Shown here piece after piece: positions 45,887-54,949 of a stretch of 64,000 nt of DNA. The translations under genes and the position numbers were made by a program. The notes under the pieces are model-generated. The model was not told the DNA's origin, ran no database searches, and saw only the letters and a program-made list of their open reading frames with translations. This DNA comes from a virus. The DNA lies in IMG/VR virus record IMGVR_UViG_3300044846_001842, positions 1 through 64,000 of that record; one strand, 5' to 3'. Positions within the stretch are counted from its first letter, which is position 1, and each line of letters starts with the position of its first letter.

Positions 45887-48800
45887 ATGGGATGTTTACC
45901 ACACAAAGAATCAATCTCTAATGCTACTAAAGATTTAAAAGAAAAAGGATTTTTAGGGGCTAAAAGAGATGTACCTTTAGATAAAGTAGATGAGGTAAAA
46001 GAATATCACAATTCTTTATTAAAAACTATTAATGATAATTATGGTTTACAACTTACTTCTTTATTTGAAGTAGAAATTAAAGTTACAAATTCTGAATCAG
46101 ATTCTAAGTTTTCAAGAGATACTGTTGCTAGGTTAACTTTTACAGAGAGTGCTTTTACTCAAATAGATGCCAAAAGAAAAGAGTTAGGCATTTATGAAGA
46201 TAAAGTTTCTATTGGAGAGTATAATGATTTTATGACTATTGAAAAAGAGACTAAAGTAGAAGAAGAAATAAAAAGACTGGCTGAGATTAGAGAAGTTAAT
46301 GCTCAGTCAGGTTTTATCAATGAAGCTGGAGATATTTTTGCTACAGCAGAAGAAGCTATGCTCTCTCAAGAAGAGGATTTATTTCTAGAAGAAAGTGATG
46401 ATAACTTGATTATCTCTAGGAGTACAAGTGCTTCTTTAAATGATCCTTCTTATGACAGTTACTTAAAACAAAAAGAAAATATCTTAAGAAAAGTAGAAAT
46501 TAATATTGAAAGACTTTATAATGAAAAGAGAGTAAGTCCTCAGTCTGATACAACTGCTAAAATTTCTAGGTTAACTAGAATACAGGAGAGTTTAAAAAGA
46601 GAAATAGATGACTTTAATACTCAAGCTAATAAGGTAGATTTAATAAATGACTATTTTCAAAGAGATTTTGATTTAATTCAAGAGCTTTTAGATAATCCTA
46701 CATTAGACAATCTTTTCTTAGCCAAAGAAGTTTTTAAATACATTGAAACTTCAGCTAACACAAGTATTGAGAACAGAAATAACTCTTTATTTACCCCTAA
46801 AAGCAACACTTATTTTGCTCCTGAAGTTAAAACTCTTATAGATGAAATAGCTTCTAAAGTAAATGATGTAAGAGCTGACATTGATACTTCTCTAGACAAC
46901 ATTTTTCTAAACCTTTTAGAAAAGCATGCTCCTAATTTAGCTACTCTTTATCCTCAGTATGTGACTACTGATTCTGCTGGAAATCAAGATGTAGATATTG
47001 AAGCTATAAAAGAAGAGTTGCTACAACAACTTCAAGACATTACTTGGGGAGAATCTATGTTTTTTGGGCTAGGACAAAATGTGTCAAGTCCTAATAACAT
47101 CTTAGATGATTTGATGGTTTTAGAGTATGAGAAGGCTTCTATTAGAGAATCTGCTAAAGCTCAGAGAATTATTGCTGACATTGATTCAGCTATAGAAGAT
47201 GCTGAAAAAGAACTGGAAAAATTAGGTAAAAAAATCACAGCCAGAGTAGGTAAAATTGTTTATTCCGGATATGATTATAGTATTTTTTATCAAAAAGACA
47301 GTAATAAAAATGTAAAACCTAATCTAGTAGGTAAGTATTCTAAAAAATGGGGAGATACTATTGGGTCTATATTTTCTGACTCTAATAAAAAAGTATTTCA
47401 AGCAAGACAAAACAAAGACTGGTCAGAAGTAGAAAGACTCTTATCTGAAAAATACAGAGAGATGAATGATGTTTCTGATTTTGTAGATTTCACCTTGCTT
47501 CATGATGTTGTGTCAGGCCCAGCTTATGCTAAATTTAAAAACCCTGATACTGCTGCAGCTCAGCAATATAAGCAAGATCTTGTTGATAAGATTGGAGAAG
47601 AAGAATATCAAAATCTAGTAGAACAACAAAAAAACTTCCTAGATAATTTTATGGAAGAAATGAAAGTTCTTACTGATTTTAAAAAAGCAGAAGAAAATGT
47701 CACTAAATATAGATATTTATCTGATGCTGCTAAAACTAGTTTAGAAATTACTGAAAAAAGATTGAGTCCTTTAGAGTTTTTAAAGGCACATCAATCTAAT
47801 CAACAAAATATGATTACCTACACTATAGGTACTCAAACTAATCAAAAACCTTCTTTTTTAAAATACAACACTGTAATACCTAAAGTGCAAACTTCTAATG
47901 GAGTTGATACAGATTTTTATGATAAGGATTTTGATATGATAGACACTAATCCTGCCCTAAAGAAACTATGGACAGCAATGAGAGCTAGCTCTAAAACTAT
48001 TGCAGAGAACCTTGTAGATTCTGATTTAAGAGTAAGTACAGACTCAGTCTTGTTTATGGAGAAACAGAATGCAGAACAGCTTATGGATAAGAGCTTTCTT
48101 GATTTAGTGAAAAGAGGATTAGGTAAATTATTTAATGTAAAAGGGTTTTTAAAAGGTATTGTTAGTGCTAAAAGACCTAATTACAACCATCAAAATAATG
48201 AAGTAGTTTTAGCTGGAGAACTAAAAACAGTTCAAGGCCAAGTTAAAAAAGACTATGATTTAACTAAGACTGAAGTTTCTAATATTTTAGATAAACAAAT
48301 ATTAGATAACACAGATATAACACTGTCTAGTCTTAGCCCTCAGCAAGTAAAAGCTCTTTTAGATACTTTAGGAGTATCTTCTATCCAAGAGTTTCAAACT
48401 GATATTCCTAGTGATGTTTTTAAAGTTTCAGAATTAAAAGTGTTTTCTGAAAGAAGAGTCATGCAGTCTCAAACTTTAAACTTGCCAGTTTTAATGAAAG
48501 CTCTACTAGAAATCTCTGCAGAGCACAAAGCTAGAACTGAAGCAAAGAATGAAATGGCTGTTTACATCACTAAAAGTAACACTATAAAAAACCAAAAAGA
48601 TACTGTCTTTAATAAAAAAGGAGGAGATAGAAAAAGTGAGAGAGAAAGACAAGAGTTTTGGAATGAAAGAGTAGTTCTTAATAAGAATCAAAAAGACTTA
48701 GGGGGTAGTATAAGCCAAAGTTTAATCAGTGCTTTTGGAAAAGCTGATTTTAATGTAGCTTTACTAGGTCAGCATTTCTATAAAAATTTCTCAAAAGAAG

Positions 48801-50836
48801 AAAAATTAATCTACAACTCCGCTATAAAAAGGTTGGGTAAAATTGAAACTGAAATTGCTAATGCAACTTCTGATAAAAAGATTAAAGAATTACAATCTGA
48901 AAAACAAGATTTAGAACAAAGAATTAGACTCTTAGGTAAAGACTATATGTTTGCTGCTTTATTTGATAAGGTAGTAAATGAACTTACAGTTAAAGTAGGA
49001 TTAGGTTATAATGTAGTGGCTAATGTTAGAAACAGATTTCAAGCTTTCTTTACTTTACTTGCTAGAGATGGAGAATTTTGGAGTAATGGAAATATCTATC
49101 CTGTAAACCATTTTATAGGATTAAATAAACTAAGATTTACTAATAAAAATTATGCTACCCAATGGGATATAAGTGAACTTTTTGTAAAACAATTAGGTAG
49201 AATCCAAGATGGTACTAATGAGTTACAAAAAGCTGAAAGTAAATTACAAAAAAGAGCTAGGTGGTTTTCTCCTATGTATGGAACTCAAGTAGTTGAGTAC
49301 TATAACCAAAAGTCAGGTATACTAGCTATGGCTATGGATGTCATGGTTAAAGATGTCAATGGAAAAGAAGAACCTTTATTTGATGGAGGAGCTTTTAATG
49401 TGTATAAAGACCCAAAAGAAACAGGAGGAAAGCTAGTATTAAAAGATGAGTTTAGAACTCCAGAGAATATAGCTCAGTTTGAATCTATGGACTCTGAAGA
49501 TATGACTACCTGGAAAACTGATATAGATAATATGACTAAAAGTATTGCTGGAGATTACAGCAAGACTGGTATCACTAGAATCAAAGGTAGTATCTACACT
49601 AAACCTTTTATGGTTTTTAAAACCTGGCTTCCTAGATTTATTTCTTCAAGATATAGATATGAGCAAAAAAATATCAGAACAGGTCAGACTGAAACAGGGT
49701 ATTTATTGTCTACTTTCTTAAATAAAAAAACTTCTGTGGCAGGAGGATTAATGCTTGGAGTTACTAGTCTTATAGGTATAGCTGCATCTTCTCCAATTCT
49801 TGTGGGAGGTTTTGTAACAGCAGGTTCTATAGCAGCAGCTATGGCTATATACAAGAAAAGTAAAGGGCAAGGGCCTATTGTTGATCCTACTGAGTTAATT
49901 AGTATTAAAGAGCAAGCTTTATTTGTTCTGAAGAGTGTAGCTTACACTCCTTTAGAATGGGGTAATATTGTTTCCGGAAAACAGCTAATAAAACAACCTA
50001 CTTTTAGTGAGGATGCTAAACTAACTAAACAAGAAAAAAGAGATGTTAGGTTAATGGCAAGAAACATGCAGACTACTATTGCCTTTATAATGATAAAACT
50101 TGCAATACAAGCTTTGTTTCAAGACAATGAAGAAGATGAACCAAAACCTGAAGACCCAGATGAAATCTTAGCTTGGGAACAAAGAAAAAAGGATAAGGAA
50201 GAAGATAAAAAATGGTACAACTTTGTAGAAAATCAAGTTACAGGAATGTACCAAGAGATTTCTTTAGCTATGGATCCTTATGCTATGGCAAGTACTTTAG
50301 GTAGTAAAAATGGTCTTCAAAATAGTATGGATAAAATAGTTAAAATCTGTACTAGTCTTATTAATTATGCAAAAGGAGAGGATGAAATATCTAGAGGAGA
50401 AAGACAAGGTCAATCTAAATTAGGTAATTCTATTAGAAAACAGTTTCTTCCTGCTCTAGTTAGAGATATTGGCCATGATACTTGGAGAGGAGGTCTTGAA
50501 GCTTCTATGGAGACTGAGTGGGACAAAGATGAGTGGATGGATGGAATATTTGATTCTGATTATAAAGAGGATAAGACTGCTGCAGAGAAAAAAAGAAAAG
50601 AAGTGAGGCTTCAAATTATTGAGGATTATGACAATTCTTTAAACCCTGATCTTAGAAATATGACAGAAGATGAAAAGAAAAGTTCAGCTAAAGCAGAAGC
50701 TCTAGATTTGTTTCCTAATCCGGAAAGAGAAAATTACACTGAAGAACAAGAAAGAAATCCAGGAGTAGAAGAATTTACAGGAGAACCTGTAAAACCTGCA
50801 CCAGAAGAAACAGATCCTAATCAAGGACAATATTAA
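45887..50836 (+). CDS. Large virion cargo protein with a hydrophobic segment
   Basis: This 1649-aa protein starts 11 bases after the polymerase gene. Most of it is helical and highly charged, with heptad-like regions (about 100-300). One strongly hydrophobic stretch (LMLGVTSLIGIAASSPILVG, about 1287-1306, continuing to 1320) could span a membrane, so a role in moving cargo or DNA across the inner membrane is plausible. The C-terminus is acidic (EEFTGEPVKPAPEETDP). In ejection modules the last large genes often encode such membrane-active proteins. No enzyme motif is visible. Its stop precedes the bidirectional terminator. Confidence 0.7.
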   Translation: MGCLPHKESISNATKDLKEKGFLGAKRDVPLDKVDEVKEYHNSLLKTINDNYGLQLTSLFEVEIKVTNSESDSKFSRDTVARLTFTESAFTQIDAKRKELGIYEDKVSIGEYNDFMTIEKETKVEEEIKRLAEIREVNAQSGFINEAGDIFATAEEAMLSQEEDLFLEESDDNLIISRSTSASLNDPSYDSYLKQKENILRKVEINIERLYNEKRVSPQSDTTAKISRLTRIQESLKREIDDFNTQANKVDLINDYFQRDFDLIQELLDNPTLDNLFLAKEVFKYIETSANTSIENRNNSLFTPKSNTYFAPEVKTLIDEIASKVNDVRADIDTSLDNIFLNLLEKHAPNLATLYPQYVTTDSAGNQDVDIEAIKEELLQQLQDITWGESMFFGLGQNVSSPNNILDDLMVLEYEKASIRESAKAQRIIADIDSAIEDAEKELEKLGKKITARVGKIVYSGYDYSIFYQKDSNKNVKPNLVGKYSKKWGDTIGSIFSDSNKKVFQARQNKDWSEVERLLSEKYREMNDVSDFVDFTLLHDVVSGPAYAKFKNPDTAAAQQYKQDLVDKIGEEEYQNLVEQQKNFLDNFMEEMKVLTDFKKAEENVTKYRYLSDAAKTSLEITEKRLSPLEFLKAHQSNQQNMITYTIGTQTNQKPSFLKYNTVIPKVQTSNGVDTDFYDKDFDMIDTNPALKKLWTAMRASSKTIAENLVDSDLRVSTDSVLFMEKQNAEQLMDKSFLDLVKRGLGKLFNVKGFLKGIVSAKRPNYNHQNNEVVLAGELKTVQGQVKKDYDLTKTEVSNILDKQILDNTDITLSSLSPQQVKALLDTLGVSSIQEFQTDIPSDVFKVSELKVFSERRVMQSQTLNLPVLMKALLEISAEHKARTEAKNEMAVYITKSNTIKNQKDTVFNKKGGDRKSERERQEFWNERVVLNKNQKDLGGSISQSLISAFGKADFNVALLGQHFYKNFSKEEKLIYNSAIKRLGKIETEIANATSDKKIKELQSEKQDLEQRIRLLGKDYMFAALFDKVVNELTVKVGLGYNVVANVRNRFQAFFTLLARDGEFWSNGNIYPVNHFIGLNKLRFTNKNYATQWDISELFVKQLGRIQDGTNELQKAESKLQKRARWFSPMYGTQVVEYYNQKSGILAMAMDVMVKDVNGKEEPLFDGGAFNVYKDPKETGGKLVLKDEFRTPENIAQFESMDSEDMTTWKTDIDNMTKSIAGDYSKTGITRIKGSIYTKPFMVFKTWLPRFISSRYRYEQKNIRTGQTETGYLLSTFLNKKTSVAGGLMLGVTSLIGIAASSPILVGGFVTAGSIAAAMAIYKKSKGQGPIVDPTELISIKEQALFVLKSVAYTPLEWGNIVSGKQLIKQPTFSEDAKLTKQEKRDVRLMARNMQTTIAFIMIKLAIQALFQDNEEDEPKPEDPDEILAWEQRKKDKEEDKKWYNFVENQVTGMYQEISLAMDPYAMASTLGSKNGLQNSMDKIVKICTSLINYAKGEDEISRGERQGQSKLGNSIRKQFLPALVRDIGHDTWRGGLEASMETEWDKDEWMDGIFDSDYKEDKTAAEKKRKEVRLQIIEDYDNSLNPDLRNMTEDEKKSSAKAEALDLFPNPERENYTEEQERNPGVEEFTGEPVKPAPEETDPNQGQY

Positions 50837-50845
50837 AAAAAAAAT

Positions 50846-50874
50846 AAAGTAAGGCTTTTTAAAAGCCTTACTTT
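50846..50874. terminator. Bidirectional terminator between convergent modules
   Basis: Left arm AAAGTAAGGCTT (50846-50857) pairs with AAGCCTTACTTT (50863-50874) around a 5-nt loop. On the minus strand it is followed by a long T-rich run (complement of 50835-50845), a strong terminator. On the plus strand the T-run is shorter. The last two bases of the minus-strand TAA of the 110-aa gene lie in or at the stem. Confidence 0.9.
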
Positions 50875-51205
50875 AGGTATAATTAAAATGTAATTTCTGT
50901 AAAAAGTCATCTTCTCTCTTGTCTAGAGCTGCTACTAAGGGTAGTGGAGTAGTGTCAAAGGTATCTGTATTAAAATACTTGGCTAACCTGAAGCACTCCT
51001 TAAGGTGAGCTTTTATCACCAGTGCTTTTTCTGACTTAGTCCTTGCTACATAACAACTCTCAATAGGAAAAAGATAGACTTTTAAAGTTTCCTCACTGTC
51101 CTTGTGAATATGAATGGCACTTCTAAAGACATAAATGTTATCTTCTGTACTTTCTGTTTCATAATCAGGAAAGATTGGAAGATCTTCAATGTCCTCTTGT
51201 CTCAT
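50873..51205 (-). CDS. Hypothetical protein
   Basis: This 110-aa acidic protein has an N-terminal segment rich in Asp and Glu (MRQEDIEDLPIFPDYETESTE). A beta part (VYLFPIESCYVART) and a helix (VIKAHLKECFRLAKYF) follow. No family is recognised. It is the last minus-strand gene and ends at the shared terminator. Its start overlaps the end of the upstream 71-aa gene by 20 bases, a sign of coupled translation. Confidence 0.6.
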   Translation of the reverse strand: MRQEDIEDLPIFPDYETESTEDNIYVFRSAIHIHKDSEETLKVYLFPIESCYVARTKSEKALVIKAHLKECFRLAKYFNTDTFDTTPLPLVAALDKREDDFLQKLHFNYT

Positions 51206-51401
51206 CTATAATTGGTTCTTGTATGGGATTTTCAGTTCTTTCTTGCCAACCTGTTAACTTTTTCCATTGTGCTAAAAGACTGTTAGCTTTATGGACTAAA
51301 AAAGTAGGAATGTACTCTCTATTAAAAATAGACCTAAGATTCTCTTCTACATTTTTTATTTCTTCTAACTCATGTTTTGTGAAAGTTTTTCTTGATTTCA
51401 T
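51186..51401 (-). CDS. Small helical protein, function unknown
   Basis: This 71-aa protein is highly charged at the start (MKSRKTFTKHELEEIKNVEENL), followed by FNREYIPTFLVHKANSLLAQW. It is predicted to be all helix. No known motif. Its gene lies downstream of a 56-base gap that holds four phased TGCA elements, and overlaps the 110-aa gene by 20 bases. A regulatory role is possible, but there is no helix-turn-helix that I can defend. Confidence 0.5.
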   Translation of the reverse strand: MKSRKTFTKHELEEIKNVEENLRSIFNREYIPTFLVHKANSLLAQWKKLTGWQERTENPIQEPIIDETRGH

Positions 51402-51416
51402 TTTAAATTTTCAAAA

Positions 51417-51450
51417 CTGCAAAAGTTGCAGGTTTTGCAACTCTTGCAAG
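51417..51450. repeat. Four TGCA palindromes spaced exactly 9 nt apart
   Basis: TGCA starts at 51418, 51427, 51436 and 51445, so the spacing is 9, 9 and 9 nt. The second and third copies form a 7-bp hairpin (AGTTGCA at 51424-51430 with 51436-51442). The array fills most of the 56-base gap between the MazG-like gene and the 71-aa gene on the minus strand. A regulatory-protein or replication-protein binding array is possible. Confidence 0.55.
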
Positions 51451-51457
51451 TTATTAA

Positions 51458-52147
51458 TTATTTTTCTAGTTCAGCTCTTTCAGCTTCTAAGTCTCTGTTT
51501 TGAGCAGCTTCATTAGTAAATTTTTCCGGGTATCTTACTTTCAACTTATCAATGTTATTAGTAAGTAATTGGAAAAAGTCTAACTCATAAAACTGAGCAA
51601 TATTTGCTAAGACAGCTAGTTGTACAATAGGAGCATTAAACATGTTGTTAGTTGGACCACAATAAGTCATCAAAATAACAGTTAATAATGCTTCAGATTT
51701 TAATTCTAAAGGAAGTTCAGCTTCAGTAAACATACCTTCTTTAATTATTGTACTTATCTCTGCAACAACTGTATCAAAGTTATCATCAAGAGGTACTTCA
51801 TGAAATCTACATTTGTTTACAATGTACCAAGCTGTGTCAGCAAGTTCTTCTCCTAAGTTGACAATGTCAATAGGTTTTTGATAGGCTAAGAATTTCTTGA
51901 AGATATCAAGAGTCTCTCCAATTTCAGTCACAACACCTAAATTCATGTGTCTTTCATTTAGGTCTGGAGTTCCTAAATCTGGGCAGGTTCTGGCTGCAAG
52001 TCCTTGATATTCAAGGATAGTTTCAATTTTACTCATTCTTTTTGTTTTGGTTAAAAATTCTGTCATTTTCATTCCTGAAATAAAAGGCTTGTCAAAGATA
52101 GGAATAAAATTCTTCTTAAACAGAGCCTTTTCCCATTCCGGATTCAT
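51458..52147 (-). CDS. MazG-like nucleoside triphosphate pyrophosphatase
   Basis: This 229-aa protein has the all-alpha NTP-pyrophosphatase signature: EIGET (Glu75 and Glu78) and, about 22 residues on, NLGEELADTAWY (Glu100/101 and Asp104). These are the ExxE and ExxD metal sites. The C-terminal NIDKLKVRYPEKFTNE, then AAQNRDLEAERAEL, is typical of phage members. They hydrolyse dNTPs or NTPs to monophosphates and pyrophosphate, balancing pools or removing odd or signalling nucleotides. Its ATG shares one base with the stop of the ligase gene upstream (52147), so the pair is coupled. Confidence 0.85.
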   Translation of the reverse strand: MNPEWEKALFKKNFIPIFDKPFISGMKMTEFLTKTKRMSKIETILEYQGLAARTCPDLGTPDLNERHMNLGVVTEIGETLDIFKKFLAYQKPIDIVNLGEELADTAWYIVNKCRFHEVPLDDNFDTVVAEISTIIKEGMFTEAELPLELKSEALLTVILMTYCGPTNNMFNAPIVQLAVLANIAQFYELDFFQLLTNNIDKLKVRYPEKFTNEAAQNRDLEAERAELEK

Positions 52148-53241
52148 TATTTATCAAGTCTAAAACCTACACATACAGGAAATCTTGGGATGCCACCATC
52201 TGTGTACTCAAAGAATCTAACCTCTGCCATCTTACCAATGTAATTCTGCTTGTTAGCTAAGATCTCTTCTCTTTCAGCATGACTAAATTTCATACCACAG
52301 TTAAAGTTTTGGACCCAAACATTGTCTCCTGCTTGTTCCATTTTCTTAGAACAAACTACAACACCTTGTTCAGGTCTACTTTCAGAAGGAACTACATCAA
52401 CTACTTGATAAACTTCATCTAAGAAATCTTTGTATTTTAGTAATTGAGAACTTCTCTTGTTTACAGCATACCCTTCTTCAGAGTGTCTCACCATAGTGCC
52501 TTCATATCCTTGAGCAATAAATCTCTGATGAAAGTCTATGATTTCTTCCTGGGAATTTACAATCCAAGTAGGTACAATCTCAATGTTAGGATTATCTAGA
52601 TTTCTAAGTAAGTTATATAATATAGCATGTCTTTCTTCAAAAGGAGCATCCATAACTATATCATAGACATGATATTTAACCTGCTCTGTAAGATGAGGTC
52701 TGTATTTCTTGATTAGTTTCATATTCTCTTGGAAAGAGATGCCATGGGCATATAACTCTCCATCTAAAACCACATCTTCAAGATCTGCCAACACTATATG
52801 ACCAAGAGTATCTATAGCCTTTCCTGTTCTTGACATAAACCCATCATCTTCAGAACCTAAAGATCTCATACCATCTAGCTTAGGTTGTACATAACAAGGA
52901 AATGTAACTTTCTTCACTTCCTTCTTAAAATCCTTAGCTAGCATTGGTAATAAGAAATCCTTACCTCCTTTTTCTTGAGCTTCTTCTATACTATTGAAGT
53001 AACCTAATCTCATCTTTTCAGTAAGTTTAGCTTGAGCTTCAATTAAGGCTTGTGATTCAGGTGTAGTAGCATTGCTTTTACCTACATTCTTTGCTTCACA
53101 AGCACTTCTGTTAATCACTGGGTTATTGGTACCAACTACCCCTGATTCTTGCACTACAAAGTGCCCTTCATTACTTATCTCTAAGTATCTGATTTTTCCT
53201 GATGAATCTTTCTTGTAGATTCTTTTACAAAGTATTGCCAT
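52147..53241 (-). CDS. ATP-dependent DNA ligase
   Basis: This 364-aa protein seals nicks using ATP. The nucleotidyltransferase motifs are in order: motif I KLDGMR (Lys121 is the adenylated residue), motif III FMSRTGK (135-141), LDGELY (159-164), motif IV EGTMVRH (247-253) and motif V LLKYKDF (267-273). An OB-fold-like C-terminus ends in FPVCVGFRLDK. The N-terminal 90 residues (ESGVVGTN, AKNVGKSNATT) look like a WGR-type domain, an unusual addition seen in some crAss-like ligases. Consistent with repair or replication-end joining beside MazG-like proteins. Confidence 0.9.
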   Translation of the reverse strand: MAILCKRIYKKDSSGKIRYLEISNEGHFVVQESGVVGTNNPVINRSACEAKNVGKSNATTPESQALIEAQAKLTEKMRLGYFNSIEEAQEKGGKDFLLPMLAKDFKKEVKKVTFPCYVQPKLDGMRSLGSEDDGFMSRTGKAIDTLGHIVLADLEDVVLDGELYAHGISFQENMKLIKKYRPHLTEQVKYHVYDIVMDAPFEERHAILYNLLRNLDNPNIEIVPTWIVNSQEEIIDFHQRFIAQGYEGTMVRHSEEGYAVNKRSSQLLKYKDFLDEVYQVVDVVPSESRPEQGVVVCSKKMEQAGDNVWVQNFNCGMKFSHAEREEILANKQNYIGKMAEVRFFEYTDGGIPRFPVCVGFRLDK

Positions 53242-53449
53242 ATTGATGAATATAAAGAGGAAGTCTTTCCTCTGTTTTGTGAAGATCTACTATCATCCAT
53301 TGGCATTGACTTTCTTTAAAAGTTTGACCATGTTCTGAATAGTGTTCAGTTAAAAAATGCTCACCACTTTCCCAAATATTAGGGTCATAGGAAAAAATAT
53401 GGACTTCCTGTGTAGAGAAGTCCATAATAATTATCTTCTGATTAACCAT
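53225..53449 (-). CDS. Small hypothetical protein overlapping the ligase gene
   Basis: This 74-aa protein is predicted to be beta-rich (KIIIMDFSTQEVHIFSYD), with a C-terminal part containing MIVDLHKTEERLP. It overlaps the ligase start by 17 bases and shares one base with the stop of the GroES-like gene, so it is squeezed into the operon and very likely translated. No family is recognised. A phage-specific small regulator or inhibitor is possible from size and context, but that is a guess. Confidence 0.6.
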   Translation of the reverse strand: MVNQKIIIMDFSTQEVHIFSYDPNIWESGEHFLTEHYSEHGQTFKESQCQWMIVDLHKTEERLPLYIHQYGNTL

Positions 53450-53736
53450 TACTCTAACCCAATAATATCAAGATAGTGTACAATAGTCAAAGCAGTAACT
53501 GGGTCTTTTTGGTCTTTAGGAGAAGTTACATTCATCCCATTAAAAGTTACATGATTTTGAAAGATAGGTGCTTTACCCACTTCTATTCCATGTGCTTCAG
53601 GAACCATAGGCCCAATTTCTTTGATTTCAAAAGTGGTTGTGTAACCATCTTTTTCATTCTTGCCTGGCAAGATTACAAAACTTTTCTTTTTAGTGTCTGT
53701 TTGTTGCACTAATACATATTCCCCTGTTACTTTCAT
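53449..53736 (-). CDS. GroES-like co-chaperonin (tentative)
   Basis: This 95-aa protein has GroES-like features: a first strand EYVLVQQTDTKKKSFVILPG (the VLPG element before the mobile loop), an internal Gly-Pro (KEIGPMVPE) and a closing LTIVHYLDIIGLE, similar to GroES's final strand. The hydrophobic mobile loop typical of GroES is hard to place. Phages carry such proteins to fold their capsid, for example T4 gp31. The start is one base from the adjacent gene's stop (TAATG-type overlap). Alternative: a small beta-barrel virion or assembly factor. Confidence 0.5.
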   Translation of the reverse strand: MKVTGEYVLVQQTDTKKKSFVILPGKNEKDGYTTTFEIKEIGPMVPEAHGIEVGKAPIFQNHVTFNGMNVTSPKDQKDPVTALTIVHYLDIIGLE

Positions 53737-54050
53737 TACTTTAATTGTTTACCTTCAACATTTCTTTTAATTCTGTCTGCAGTTCTTTTATTTAACCATA
53801 AAAGAGCTTCATCAAGCTTTGTAATAGCAATGGCATTTTCTCTACAAGGAAATTTAGATTGCAAAAAGTTTAATCTATTTAATAAAACTTCTAAAAGTTC
53901 TTCATTAGTAGTACCATCAACAATAGTTTCTAATTCAGTAGAACCTTCTTCTTTTGGCTCTTTATGAATAAATTGTAAAAGCTGACCTGGATTTTCTTTG
54001 TTTTCAAAATTGGACAATTCATATTGATGCCCTGGAACATTTACTTTCAT
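53736..54050 (-). CDS. acb2: Acb2-like anti-CBASS cyclic-nucleotide sponge
   Basis: This 104-aa protein has the family pattern GHQYELSNFEN (7-17), LLQFIHKEP, DGTTNEELLEVLLNRL (45-60), CRENAIAITKLDEALLWL (69-86) and RTADRIKRNVEG (89-100). This matches my memory of the Acb2/Tad1-hairpin family (T4 Vs.4 and relatives). These small hexamers bind cyclic oligonucleotides made by CBASS, and some also bind Thoeris signals, so they block defence signalling. The helical hairpin with REN...ITKLDEAL is the ligand-binding part. It sits in an operon with nucleotide-handling enzymes. No structure-based check was possible. Confidence 0.72.
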   Translation of the reverse strand: MKVNVPGHQYELSNFENKENPGQLLQFIHKEPKEEGSTELETIVDGTTNEELLEVLLNRLNFLQSKFPCRENAIAITKLDEALLWLNKRTADRIKRNVEGKQLK

Positions 54051-54097
54051 AGGATTTTAAATTTATTTGTTTACAAATATAAAGAAAAATATTTACA

Positions 54098-54949
54098 CTA
54101 AAAAATGTATCTAATTGTTTCTAAGGGAAAATACTTAGAATATAGTTCTTTAAATTGTTGAATTAAACTGTTTTTGAATTGCCATTGGTATCTAATATTA
54201 TCAGCAGCATACTGAGAGTTTTTAGACTCTTGAATTGTAGGTTGCCAAAGGTAATAGTTAACATCAGCTTTATTCCTTGAAAATTGATTTACATTATAAG
54301 TCATAAATATACATTCTGACTTAAAATCAATGCCTTGTAGTTGTTTAAATAATTCCTCATAGTCTTCTAACCAAGTAGGATAGTAAACTATAGGACTGAA
54401 ATTTATATGCACTTCCATTTTTGTTTGAAGTATAGGTATCATAGCAATTCTATCAGCTATGCTGTCAGTATTGGGTTCTAAGATACTTGATATAAATTGG
54501 GGCATAAGACTTACTCTTATTCTATGCTTACCCGGAGTCAAGTTATACTTTTGTAGCTTAAACTTTGTTGGGTATTTGGTGGCAAAAGTTGTTTTCAGTT
54601 TGTATTGTGTATTGAAGAAATCAAATACCTGTTGCCAATTATAGTGTTTACTATGTAAAGGCACATCAGTACTACATCCTATATCAACACAATAATAAGT
54701 GTCATCTACTTGATTAGGTTCTTTGGGCCAAGGCTTAGTGTCTACCCAGTCATAAATAGATCTTAGAATTTGCTCTGTGTTTTCATTGATATAAACCTTG
54801 TCATGATTATACCTACCTACATAGCAATTATGAGTAAGAATGTTATTAGCAAAGTAATTTTCATTATCTTTTACAGCAAAGTTATAAAAAATTTTGCTAT
54901 TTTTGTTGTCTAAAATCTTACTGATTCTCGTAATTTTTAATTTTCTCAT
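54098..54949 (-). CDS. C-terminal half of split spore-photoproduct-lyase-like radical SAM enzyme (carries intein C-part)
   Basis: This 283-aa protein has residues 1-41 as the C-part of an intein, ending YFANNILTHN with Asn41 before Cys42 (HN|C, the splice site). Block-F-like FAVKDNENYFANN is clear. The C-extein (42-283) starts CYVGRYN and continues DTYYCVDIGC, FATKYPTK, RIRVSLMPQ, EPNTDSIADRIA and MEVHINFSPIVYYP, the order of strands in spore photoproduct lyase. The N-part (55525-55923) supplies the remaining FeS cysteines. Splicing would give 39 + 242 = 281 aa. The start codon lies two bases from the opposite-strand HNH gene start. Confidence 0.85.
   Translation of the reverse strand: MRKLKITRISKILDNKNSKIFYNFAVKDNENYFANNILTHNCYVGRYNHDKVYINENTEQILRSIYDWVDTKPWPKEPNQVDDTYYCVDIGCSTDVPLHSKHYNWQQVFDFFNTQYKLKTTFATKYPTKFKLQKYNLTPGKHRIRVSLMPQFISSILEPNTDSIADRIAMIPILQTKMEVHINFSPIVYYPTWLEDYEELFKQLQGIDFKSECIFMTYNVNQFSRNKADVNYYLWQPTIQESKNSQYAADNIRYQWQFKNSLIQQFKELYSKYFPLETIRYIF

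Noticed and set aside
51175-51516. Plus-strand open frame over the small minus-strand genes
   Set aside because: Overlaps coding genes and the TGCA array, Phe/Cys/Ser-rich composition typical of a shadow.
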